Shown: piece by piece, positions 1 to 6,876 of the stretch
Layout of the letters: each line of letters begins with the position of its first letter
How positions within the stretch are numbered: the first letter of the stretch is position 1
Assembly (NCBI GenBank): GCA_910586015.1
Contig: CAJUGJ010000001.1
Coordinates: 155,750-219,749 of the forward strand
From: an uncultured Lachnospiraceae bacterium
GTDB taxonomy: Bacteria > Bacillota > Clostridia > Lachnospirales > Lachnospiraceae
Direction of reading: 5' to 3'
DNA: 64,000 bases
The notes under the pieces: generated by a model
Databases searched by the model: none
Told to the model about the DNA's origin: nothing
Seen by the model: the letters and a program-made list of their open reading frames with translations, nothing else
Translations under genes and position numbers: made by a program

Positions 1-44
1 TGTTGGATTCTTTGTTCTACTTCAAATATGTTCTTTGAAATCAT
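1..44 (-). CDS. 5' end of a YggS/PLPBP-family gene (partial)
   Basis: Only the first 14 codons are inside the window, reading M-I-S-K-N-I-F-E-V-E-Q-R-I-Q from an ATG at 44. An AAGGAG ribosome site sits just upstream (about 55-60). The opening resembles YggS-type pyridoxal-phosphate homeostasis proteins. Such a gene is known to follow an HlyD-like gene and precede sepF in many Lachnospiraceae, and here it follows the HlyD-like gene by 14 nt. The identity rests on so few residues that it is tentative. Confidence 0.45.
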   Translation of the reverse strand, partial: MISKNIFEVEQRIQ

Positions 45-58
45 GTTTTATGCTCTCC

Positions 59-1444
59 TTAATAAATAACAGAAGATTCGACTGCGGTGGTAGCATCTAG
101 GGCAATGTGATCATAAAGGGCTACTCCTCCATTCGTTCCCTCTTTTATAATACAATAATCGTCATTTTCTTTTATTTTCTCAATCCTTCTAAAAACAGCA
201 TATCCTTTATTTACATTAAATACTCCTTCCAATGTACCAAATAGGCTAACTCGAAATCGTTCATTTGTATTTTGATCAAATAAAAAAGTATTTAAGTTAA
301 ATAAATGTTTATCTACATATCCATATTCTTCATCTTCATAATAAATTTCTGTTTCAACAAAGGAATAGCTTGGTTCACCAGTTGCATTATTATAGGTTAC
401 AGTAATAACTCCTTTATTATCAGAATCTCCTCCATAGGTAAAATATTGCAATGGAATCCGAAAAAATTCTTTTTTCGTAATTGCAGAAATCGGTATCTTT
501 AATCCTGATTCCTGATTAAATAAAAAATCAACTGTGAGAAACCGATAATTTAAATATCGATTTAAGTATTTATTAAAGGTAAGAACTGCATAATAGTCTG
601 CTCCCTTTAATTCAACACGAATGGGAACAGTGGTTGTAAAACCATCCTCTATAATTTCAATTTTTGCTGTTGTTCTTTCATAATAATATTGATAGATTTC
701 TTCCGAAACGGGAACAACTAAAGACCATGTATCACTCGTAATTAATTTATATACTTTACTTCCCTCTTCACTTGCTCCTGTCGTACGTACCGATCCTTGT
801 GTAAAGTTTTCCATATCAAATGTAGAAGCGGTTACTTCATTTTCTGTTAAACCATCTAAAGAATCTATATGATAGGAAATAATTCCTGACTGACTAGAAG
901 AGATTGTTTGTATAGAAGAACTTACTCCTGTTTCGTCCATAAGTTGTTGCAACTGAGAAAAAAGATTAATATCTGAAAGTTGTCTTATTATTCCAGATAT
1001 TTCTTCTTGAAAAGAATAAACCATAGAATAATCCTTACAAAAATTTTTATGAAAGGATGAAATTTTATTTTTAACAGAAGTAATATCATTTTCATTTAGA
1101 GTTAGCTCATTTCCAGAATTAGCTAAAGCGTCATAAATACTTCTATTTTCATCCAAAGAATAAATAGAAGAATTTTTTTTCACTCTTGAACCATCTCTTA
1201 GATAATAATTAACATAACCTGCTTTTGGCATATATTGTACAGTTTCTTCTCTTACAATCACTCCAGTGGCTCGGCTATCGGTCGATAAATTTTCTCTTTG
1301 TACTTCATAGATAGACAAATGAGGTTTTGTAAAATAAACAATAATATAGACAATAATATAGAGAAAGATAATAAAAAATAGTAAGAAGCCTAAATTAATT
1401 GTCTTCCTTTTTTTTAGCCGAATCACCTTATTATTATTTCCCAA
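59..1444 (-). CDS. HlyD-family membrane-fusion/adaptor-like protein
   Basis: A 461-residue protein with a short basic N-terminus, one membrane segment at about residues 19-39, and a long extracytoplasmic part. Residues about 55-110 (GVIVREE, then a stretch ending in YSLDEN) look like half of a barrel-sandwich (lipoyl-like) hybrid domain, as in HlyD adaptors. The start is a TTG at 1444, placed 10 nt after AAAGGAG. No ABC or outer-membrane partner lies nearby. It is immediately upstream of the YggS-like gene, a division-cluster context in Lachnospiraceae, so a role in envelope or division rather than drug efflux is possible. The function is inferred only. Confidence 0.6.
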   Translation of the reverse strand: MGNNNKVIRLKKRKTINLGFLLFFIIFLYIIVYIIVYFTKPHLSIYEVQRENLSTDSRATGVIVREETVQYMPKAGYVNYYLRDGSRVKKNSSIYSLDENRSIYDALANSGNELTLNENDITSVKNKISSFHKNFCKDYSMVYSFQEEISGIIRQLSDINLFSQLQQLMDETGVSSSIQTISSSQSGIISYHIDSLDGLTENEVTASTFDMENFTQGSVRTTGASEEGSKVYKLITSDTWSLVVPVSEEIYQYYYERTTAKIEIIEDGFTTTVPIRVELKGADYYAVLTFNKYLNRYLNYRFLTVDFLFNQESGLKIPISAITKKEFFRIPLQYFTYGGDSDNKGVITVTYNNATGEPSYSFVETEIYYEDEEYGYVDKHLFNLNTFLFDQNTNERFRVSLFGTLEGVFNVNKGYAVFRRIEKIKENDDYCIIKEGTNGGVALYDHIALDATTAVESSVIY

Positions 1445-1640
1445 GAAATTTTTGCTCCTTTCCTCTTTTCTTTCTCCTATTATACTGAATTTTCTTTCAT
1501 TTTTAAAGTAAAACTTAAAATTATTTTGCTATATAAATTTATTGAAATTAACTACTATTTTTATAAATCGATAGAAATTAGAATAATTCATTTCGATCAG
1601 GTTATACTAACCAATATCAAAATTGAAGGAGGCAAACGCG

Positions 1641-1844
1641 ATGAAGGTACTCGACTATATCGGACTTATGCTTGTCATTGTCGGTGCAGTCAATTGGGGG
1701 CTTATCGGATTTTTTAGCTTCGACCTAGTACGTTTTATTTTTGGTGATATGACTTTAGTATCCAGAATTGTTTATGCACTAGTGGGAATTTTCGGTCTTT
1801 ATGCCCTAAGTTATTTTGCAAAACTAAAAACTGATGTTGCATAA
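1641..1844 (+). CDS. DUF378 small membrane protein
   Basis: A 67-residue protein with two hydrophobic segments and the DUF378 signature LMLVIVGAVNWGLIGFF near the start, ending in a short polar tail. The ATG at 1641 is chosen because GAAGGAGG (1625-1632) is ideally spaced; an in-frame TTG at 1623 would overlap that ribosome site. The family is widespread in Firmicutes and its biochemical role is unknown. It stands alone between convergent genes and is followed by a bidirectional terminator. Confidence 0.85.
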   Translation: MKVLDYIGLMLVIVGAVNWGLIGFFSFDLVRFIFGDMTLVSRIVYALVGIFGLYALSYFAKLKTDVA

Positions 1845-1882
1845 TAAATAATGCTGCATAATAAATAATGCTGCATAATAAA
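1837..1882 (+). repeat. 17-bp tandem repeat, about 2.7 copies
   Basis: The unit CTGCATAATAAATAATG occurs at 1854-1870, with one mismatch at 1837-1853, and again partially at 1871-1882. The array starts in the last codons of the DUF378 gene and contains its stop codon, so each copy also repeats a TAATAA stop. It probably arose by slippage. Confidence 0.9.
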
Positions 1883-1900
1883 ATCTTCAAACGCTTAATA

Positions 1901-1938
1901 AAAGCCCGTTCTCCTAAACGAATAGGCGACGGGCTTTT
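1901..1938. terminator. Bidirectional rho-independent terminator
   Basis: AAAGCCCGT (1901-1909) pairs with ACGGGCTTT (1929-1937), with T-rich flanks on the plus side and A-rich flanks on the other. It lies between the converging DUF378 gene and the P-loop gene and can serve both. Confidence 0.85.
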
Positions 1939-1959
1939 TCAACTGATATTAGTTAGAAA

Positions 1960-2379
1960 TTATAAAGCTACAATTACATATTTTTTAACTTCTTCTGGAA
2001 GCAGATCGCTATTAATGGACATACTAATCACAAAGTCCACATCAAATTTCGTTGAAATCGTATCCAATTTTTCAAGAACGGGAAGAATATCTGCTTCACT
2101 GGTACAAGCGATTTTTAAGAAACTATCGAGATAGACTTTTTCTAAGTCATGATCTTGAGAAATTAAACCACAGATAAATCCAACAAATTCCTTTGCTTCT
2201 TCTACACAATAATCTCTGACATTAATAAGGCGAATCTTATTATTTAATTCATACATATGTTTCGTGTTTTTATCCAAATAAATAATGCTGCCTTTGGCTG
2301 TCTGAATCTCTGCATTAACCTTGTCAAGAAGAATCTTTGTTTTGCCCTTACCCTTTTCTCCTGCTATAATCTGTATCAT
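1960..2379 (-). CDS. Small P-loop NTPase-like protein
   Basis: A 139-residue soluble protein opening with a clear Walker A motif, GEKGKGKT, at residues 7-14. A hydrophobic strand, VDFVISMSI, lies near residues 114-122 without an obvious DE-box. Similar proteins are often labelled PilT-like or just ATP-binding in clostridial genomes, but nothing here links it to pili. AAAGGAGG precedes the ATG. It is monocistronic, downstream of the terminator of the cell-shape operon. It may be a small nucleotide-binding regulator; the function is unknown. Confidence 0.6.
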   Translation of the reverse strand: MIQIIAGEKGKGKTKILLDKVNAEIQTAKGSIIYLDKNTKHMYELNNKIRLINVRDYCVEEAKEFVGFICGLISQDHDLEKVYLDSFLKIACTSEADILPVLEKLDTISTKFDVDFVISMSINSDLLPEEVKKYVIVAL

Positions 2380-2452
2380 GGTAATCTCCTCCTTTATGAT
2401 GGGTCAAGAATTATGATACTTCCATTATAGTATAATTTGAACAAAAAAACAA

Positions 2453-2493
2453 CCAGTATTTTAAATAAATTAAAACTTATTCATAAATACTGG
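2453..2493 (-). terminator. Terminator of the shape/division operon
   Basis: CCAGTATTT (2453-2461) pairs with AAATACTGG (2485-2493). On the minus strand this is followed by a T-run (complement of 2444-2450). The outer arm overlaps the last codons of the D,D-carboxypeptidase gene. Confidence 0.65.
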
Positions 2494-3490
2494 ATAAATT
2501 TAACCCTAAAAGATAACTATGTTGTGCAAATAAACTATCCCAAGTCGATACATTAAAAACAGCGGTAATCATACGTTTATGGTTATTATCTTCACTTAAA
2601 AGAACTAAACAATTTCCAGCACTGCCTGTGCTTCCTGTTTTTCCACCAAGTACCGTAATTCCCTCTGGAGGCTGTGCAGTATTAAGTAAAAAGTAATTCG
2701 TTGTCTGATAATTGTTTGTCCGTTTTGTTTCTCCAGAAGCATCTGTATAGCCAGCAGAATAAGTAGACTTTTGAATCACTTTAACGAACTCTTCATATTG
2801 AACACACTCTTTCATGATTAAATACATATCATAAGCAGTGGTATAGTGATCCGGATCATGAAGCCCATGAGAGTTGACAAAGTGAGTATCTGTAGCTCCA
2901 ATTTTTTTTGCCTCTTCATTCATTCGTATTACAAAGGATTCTTCTGTACCACATAAATATCTGGCAATCGCAACCCCTGCATCATTTCCAGAATAGATTA
3001 ATAGACAATTTAAAAGTGCTTCTAATGAAACCGTGTCCCCTTTATGAAATCCGCATAATTTTGCACCAAAGGTTGTAATTCCTCCATTATCTTCTTGAAA
3101 AGTATACGTATCTTTTAGATTTCCATATTTTAATAAAAGTAATGCTGTCATTAGTTTTGTTGTACTAGCAGGATAGACACGTTCATAAATATTTTGAGCA
3201 TAGATCATTTGATTGGTGTCTAAATCAATTCGAAGAGCCGAAGAAGCTGAAATATTTTCATCCTCCATTTTTGCATTTTCTGGAGCAACTGCACAGACTT
3301 GTGAAGTAATAAGATCTGCAAATGTAGCAGTTCCATAGATTCCGATATCTGCATTTTTTCCTGTATCTGTTCCATCAAATGCCATAAGAATTCCAGAATC
3401 TTTTACTGTACAACTAGACAACATTCCAGTTGCAAGTACTGCTGCCAAAACCAAAGCAGCAGCTTGATAAAACATTTTATATTTTTTCAT
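2477..3490 (-). CDS. D-alanyl-D-alanine carboxypeptidase (peptidase S11), lipoprotein
   Basis: A 337-residue penicillin-binding D,D-carboxypeptidase that trims the terminal D-Ala from peptidoglycan stem peptides. All three active-site motifs are present: S109-T-T-K112, S167-G-N169 and K284-T-G286. The N-terminus is a type II signal with lipobox LSSC (Cys27), so the enzyme should be lipid-anchored on the outer membrane face; many family members use a C-terminal amphipathic anchor instead, which is not seen here. Its ATG overlaps the mgsA stop (ATGA), which makes it the last gene of the morphogenesis operon. Confidence 0.9.
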   Translation of the reverse strand: MKKYKMFYQAAALVLAAVLATGMLSSCTVKDSGILMAFDGTDTGKNADIGIYGTATFADLITSQVCAVAPENAKMEDENISASSALRIDLDTNQMIYAQNIYERVYPASTTKLMTALLLLKYGNLKDTYTFQEDNGGITTFGAKLCGFHKGDTVSLEALLNCLLIYSGNDAGVAIARYLCGTEESFVIRMNEEAKKIGATDTHFVNSHGLHDPDHYTTAYDMYLIMKECVQYEEFVKVIQKSTYSAGYTDASGETKRTNNYQTTNYFLLNTAQPPEGITVLGGKTGSTGSAGNCLVLLSEDNNHKRMITAVFNVSTWDSLFAQHSYLLGLNLSSIYE

Positions 3491-3885
3491 GATTTATAAA
3501 GTTCTCTCCAATCTAAATCTCCACGATCTAGTGCTTTAATCAATAATTCAGCCGTTGCAAGATTTGTGGCAAGTGGAATATTATGTGTATCACAAAGTTG
3601 TACAACTGTATTAATATCTGGCTCATGAGATTTTGGAGTAAATGGATCTCTTAAAAAAATTAGTAGGTCAATTTCATTATGTTCAATTTGTGCACCCATT
3701 TGCTGTTCTCCACCTAAATGTCCAGCAAGATATTTGTGTATCTGTAGATTAGTCACCTCTTCAATTAATCGTCCTGTAGTTCCAGTTGCATAAAGTGTGT
3801 GTTTTGCTAAAATCCCACGATAAGCAATACAAAAATTTTGCATCAATTTCTTTTTTGCGTCATGTGCAATAAACCCTACATTCAT
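3487..3885 (-). CDS. mgsA: Methylglyoxal synthase with an Asp-to-Glu change at the catalytic site
   Basis: A 132-residue MGS-family protein; known members convert dihydroxyacetone phosphate to methylglyoxal and phosphate. The phosphate-binding YATGTTG loop (residues 32-38) and the second conserved Asp (Asp90 in HEPD) are present. The segment that normally reads GGDQQ, whose Asp is Asp71 in E. coli, reads GGEQQ here (Glu60, codon GAA). It overlaps rodA upstream and the carboxypeptidase downstream by 4 nt each, so it is translationally coupled inside a cell-shape operon. That placement is recurrent in clostridia. Confidence 0.9.
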   Translation of the reverse strand: MNVGFIAHDAKKKLMQNFCIAYRGILAKHTLYATGTTGRLIEEVTNLQIHKYLAGHLGGEQQMGAQIEHNEIDLLIFLRDPFTPKSHEPDINTVVQLCDTHNIPLATNLATAELLIKALDRGDLDWRELYKS

Positions 3886-5045
3886 TTTTGCGATACCTCC
3901 TTATTCCATTTGCCTTGAAGGCTTACATTTAATAAAATTCCAATCATCAGCATGTTACTAAGCAATGCACTTAATCCAGAACTGACAAAAGGAAGTGGAA
4001 TTCCTGTATTCGGTAATATAGATGTTACAACTCCAATATTAACAAATACCTGTGTCATAATTAAGGTTGCTACCCCAATAGCAATCAACTTTCCCAATCT
4101 ATCTTTTGCTCTTTTTGCAATTCCAAAACATTTCATAATGAGAAGGAGAAATAATAATATTACAATACAACAGCCAACAAATCCGAATCCTTCTGCAATA
4201 GCAGTAAAAATAAAATCACTTTCAATAGCAGAAATAATTTTACATTCCAGTTTACTAATATGCTCTGTGAAAATCTTTCCCAACATTCCTCCGCTTTTTA
4301 TTGCTTTTGCAGCATTATTTTGTTGCCACATTTCTTTTGGATAAAGTTCTGGATATTTAATTGAAAGAATACGATTTTGTTGATATTCTGTTAATAGACC
4401 TTGAAATGGCTGTTGAACATACCAATATAACGCAATAATCAGAGGTAATCCAATCGCAAGTGATGGAACAATAATTTTATATGACAGTCCAGTAGCATAT
4501 AAAATAGCAATATACGTACAACCTAAAACAATAGTTGTTGATAAATCAGGCTGCTTAAAAATTAGTAAGAGAGGAATTCCAGCTAAAATAGCAGAAATAA
4601 CAATCACATACCATTTATTAATTTGGCGATACATCAAATCAAAAAACTTGGCAAAAAATAAGATTAAAATAATTTTTGTCAACTCTGAGGGCTGAAATTC
4701 AAAAATTGCCTCTATAGAAGGAACTTGACCGTTTGGAAAACGCAGCCATCGTTTTGCTTCATAATGATATGCTCCAAATGGTGAATATTGCACTGCTACT
4801 AATAAAATTAAATTTAGTAAATATAGTAGACCAAAAAATTTGCAGATAAAGTGATAATCGAATAAAGAAACAAAAAATGCGATTAGAGCACCTGCTAAAA
4901 GACCTATAATTTGTTTTTCAAATTGCTGTTCTCCTGAATCTTGGAGATATTGAATCAGATAACTTCCAATACTGCCCAAAAACAATATAATTACTAAAAT
5001 TGATACTTTATAATGCTTAAAGTCATATTCTTTAAATTTAAACAT
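3882..5045 (-). CDS. rodA: RodA, SEDS-family peptidoglycan glycosyltransferase
   Basis: A 387-residue polytopic protein with about ten membrane segments. It has the FtsW/RodA/SpoVE C-terminal signature around TGIPLPFVSSG, and the conserved FQPSE loop before a membrane helix (about residue 116). SEDS proteins polymerise lipid II together with a class B PBP. The partner here is probably the PBP2 encoded in the same operon, and the operon also carries mreBCD and minCDE. It is 22 nt downstream of minE and overlaps mgsA. Confidence 0.95.
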   Translation of the reverse strand: MFKFKEYDFKHYKVSILVIILFLGSIGSYLIQYLQDSGEQQFEKQIIGLLAGALIAFFVSLFDYHFICKFFGLLYLLNLILLVAVQYSPFGAYHYEAKRWLRFPNGQVPSIEAIFEFQPSELTKIILILFFAKFFDLMYRQINKWYVIVISAILAGIPLLLIFKQPDLSTTIVLGCTYIAILYATGLSYKIIVPSLAIGLPLIIALYWYVQQPFQGLLTEYQQNRILSIKYPELYPKEMWQQNNAAKAIKSGGMLGKIFTEHISKLECKIISAIESDFIFTAIAEGFGFVGCCIVILLFLLLIMKCFGIAKRAKDRLGKLIAIGVATLIMTQVFVNIGVVTSILPNTGIPLPFVSSGLSALLSNMLMIGILLNVSLQGKWNKEVSQK

Positions 5046-5067
5046 TGATTACGTCCAGTCTTATCAT

Positions 5068-5349
5068 TCATTTTCCATGTTGCTTCATCTTCATATCTTT
5101 AATAGGTATATTTGCAATCAGAGCAGGAACGGTTCCATTATCCCCCTCTGATTCTGTTTGAGTAATGCGAATATCTAATCCTTCTGTATCCATCTCAACA
5201 TATTTTGATATTACTTCAATAATATCATTTTTAATTTGTTCCATAATTTCTGGGGAGCATCCAGCACGATCCGATACCAGAACCAGTTTGAGCCGATCCT
5301 TTGCTACCGTACTAGAGGATCTCCTTTTTAGTATATCAAATATCGCCAT
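5068..5349 (-). CDS. minE: MinE, topological specificity factor of cell division
   Basis: A 93-residue MinE. The N-terminal MAIFDILKRR membrane-targeting/anti-MinCD segment is followed by the KDRLKLVLVSDRAGCSPE motif and a C-terminal dimer domain. The start at 5349 is chosen over an upstream in-frame codon at 5382 because GGGGGAG sits just ahead of it. It stimulates MinD ATPase and confines division to mid-cell. It is 19 nt downstream of minD. Confidence 0.95.
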   Translation of the reverse strand: MAIFDILKRRSSSTVAKDRLKLVLVSDRAGCSPEIMEQIKNDIIEVISKYVEMDTEGLDIRITQTESEGDNGTVPALIANIPIKDMKMKQHGK

Positions 5350-5368
5350 GTTATCTCCCCCCTTTCTA

Positions 5369-6151
5369 TTAATTCTTCCCAAATAATTTACTAAAGAAAC
5401 CTTTTTTAATTGTTAAATCTAAATAAGGTACATCTTCTCCTAAAAGTCTATGACAAATATTCATATAGGCACGTCCTGCCATAGCATCTGAACCAACAAT
5501 AGGTTCTCCTTGATTGGTTGAAATTACAATATTTTCATCATCTGGAACAACACCAATTAAATCAATCGCTAAAATTTCAACTACATCATTACTTGTCATC
5601 ATATCTCCCCGTTTTACCATATCAGGACGGATTCGATTGACGATTAATTGTGTTTGCTTCATCTCGGAAGCTTCTAGCAATCCAATAATACGATCGGCAT
5701 CCCTAACAGCAGATACTTCAGGAGTTGTTATCACTAAAGCTCTGTCAGCACCTGCAATAGCATTTTGAAAGCCCTGTTCAATTCCTGCAGGACAGTCTAA
5801 TAATATGTAATCGAATTCTCCCCTTAATTCATCCGCTAGTTTTTTCATCTGTTCTGGTGATACTGAAGTTTTATCTCTCGTTTGAGCTGATGGTAGCAAA
5901 TATAAACTAGGATATCGTTTATCCTTAATTAATGCCTGTTTAATACGACAATTTCCTTCAATCACATCTACAAGATTATATACAATACGATTTTCTAATC
6001 CCAGTACAACATCAAGATTCCGAAGTCCGATATCAGTATCAATCAGTATAACTTTTTTATCTAGTTTAGCAAGACCTGCACCGACATTTGCTGTTGTTGT
6101 TGTTTTTCCTACACCGCCTTTGCCGGATGTTATTACAATTACTTCACCCAT
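5369..6151 (-). CDS. minD: MinD, septum-site-determining ATPase
   Basis: A 260-residue deviant-Walker ATPase. The motif GKGGVGKTTT is near the N-terminus, the Walker B-like ILLDCPAG lies at about residues 115-122, and the C-terminus is an amphipathic membrane-targeting helix (KKGFFSKLFGKN). The ATG at 6151 is preferred to the ATG at 6160, because GGAGG would be only one nucleotide from the latter. It acts with MinC and MinE encoded on either side. Confidence 0.95.
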   Translation of the reverse strand: MGEVIVITSGKGGVGKTTTTANVGAGLAKLDKKVILIDTDIGLRNLDVVLGLENRIVYNLVDVIEGNCRIKQALIKDKRYPSLYLLPSAQTRDKTSVSPEQMKKLADELRGEFDYILLDCPAGIEQGFQNAIAGADRALVITTPEVSAVRDADRIIGLLEASEMKQTQLIVNRIRPDMVKRGDMMTSNDVVEILAIDLIGVVPDDENIVISTNQGEPIVGSDAMAGRAYMNICHRLLGEDVPYLDLTIKKGFFSKLFGKN

Positions 6152-6185
6152 GATATTCATTCCTCCAAAAAAATTATTCTTTCTG

Positions 6186-6851
6186 TTACATTCGAATATC
6201 AGAAAGTACTCTTCTATTTACCGATTCAATATAGATATTTCCGTCTTCTAAAAATGCAATCTTTGCTTCTTTATTTTCTCCCTTTTTAGGCTTATCAGGT
6301 GCTCTTGCGATCGTATCTGCAATTCGAATCTGCACTGGATTCATATCCAGTGCAAAAATAAATGCGTTATTATTTCCACCTGCTCCAGCAAAAGCAGTTC
6401 CCTTTAAAGAACCAATAATAATAATATTTCCTTTTGAGGTAATACTAGCTCCAGGATTAACATCTCCAATAATAATAATACTAGTTTCCATTTCAAGAAC
6501 TTGTCCGGAACGCAGATTTCCTTTTACAAACTGACCAGTTGTATTACTTAGTTCCATCAATTTATCATTTAATGCTTTTTCAAATACCTGATCCAGTTCT
6601 GGATTATTTTCTACGACGCAAATGACATGCAGATCGGAATACTCGGCAATGATGTCTAACACTTCCCGCTGTTGTTCTTCTGTTAAAGTACGTCCTTCAA
6701 AACTGATGGCCATTTGAGCAGAGCCTAAAAATTTTGATAGTTCTTTAATCTTTTCCACGATCTGTTTTTTTAATTCTGAAAACTCCATCTGGTCATCCAA
6801 CACGACAATAATACCGTGAGGCGTTCCTTTGATGATGACAGAATTTTTCAT
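6186..6851 (-). CDS. minC: MinC, FtsZ-assembly inhibitor
   Basis: A 221-residue MinC. The N-terminal FtsZ-inhibiting domain covers about 1-95, followed by a C-terminal right-handed beta-helix with regular turns (LRSGQVLE, GDVNPGASI, GSLKGTAFAG) that binds MinD. It opens the minCDE part of the operon, 25 nt downstream of the PBP2 stop. Length and domain order are normal for the family. Confidence 0.95.
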   Translation of the reverse strand: MKNSVIIKGTPHGIIVVLDDQMEFSELKKQIVEKIKELSKFLGSAQMAISFEGRTLTEEQQREVLDIIAEYSDLHVICVVENNPELDQVFEKALNDKLMELSNTTGQFVKGNLRSGQVLEMETSIIIIGDVNPGASITSKGNIIIIGSLKGTAFAGAGGNNNAFIFALDMNPVQIRIADTIARAPDKPKKGENKEAKIAFLEDGNIYIESVNRRVLSDIRM

Positions 6852-6876
6852 AAGTTATCCGTCCTTTCGTATCTCA

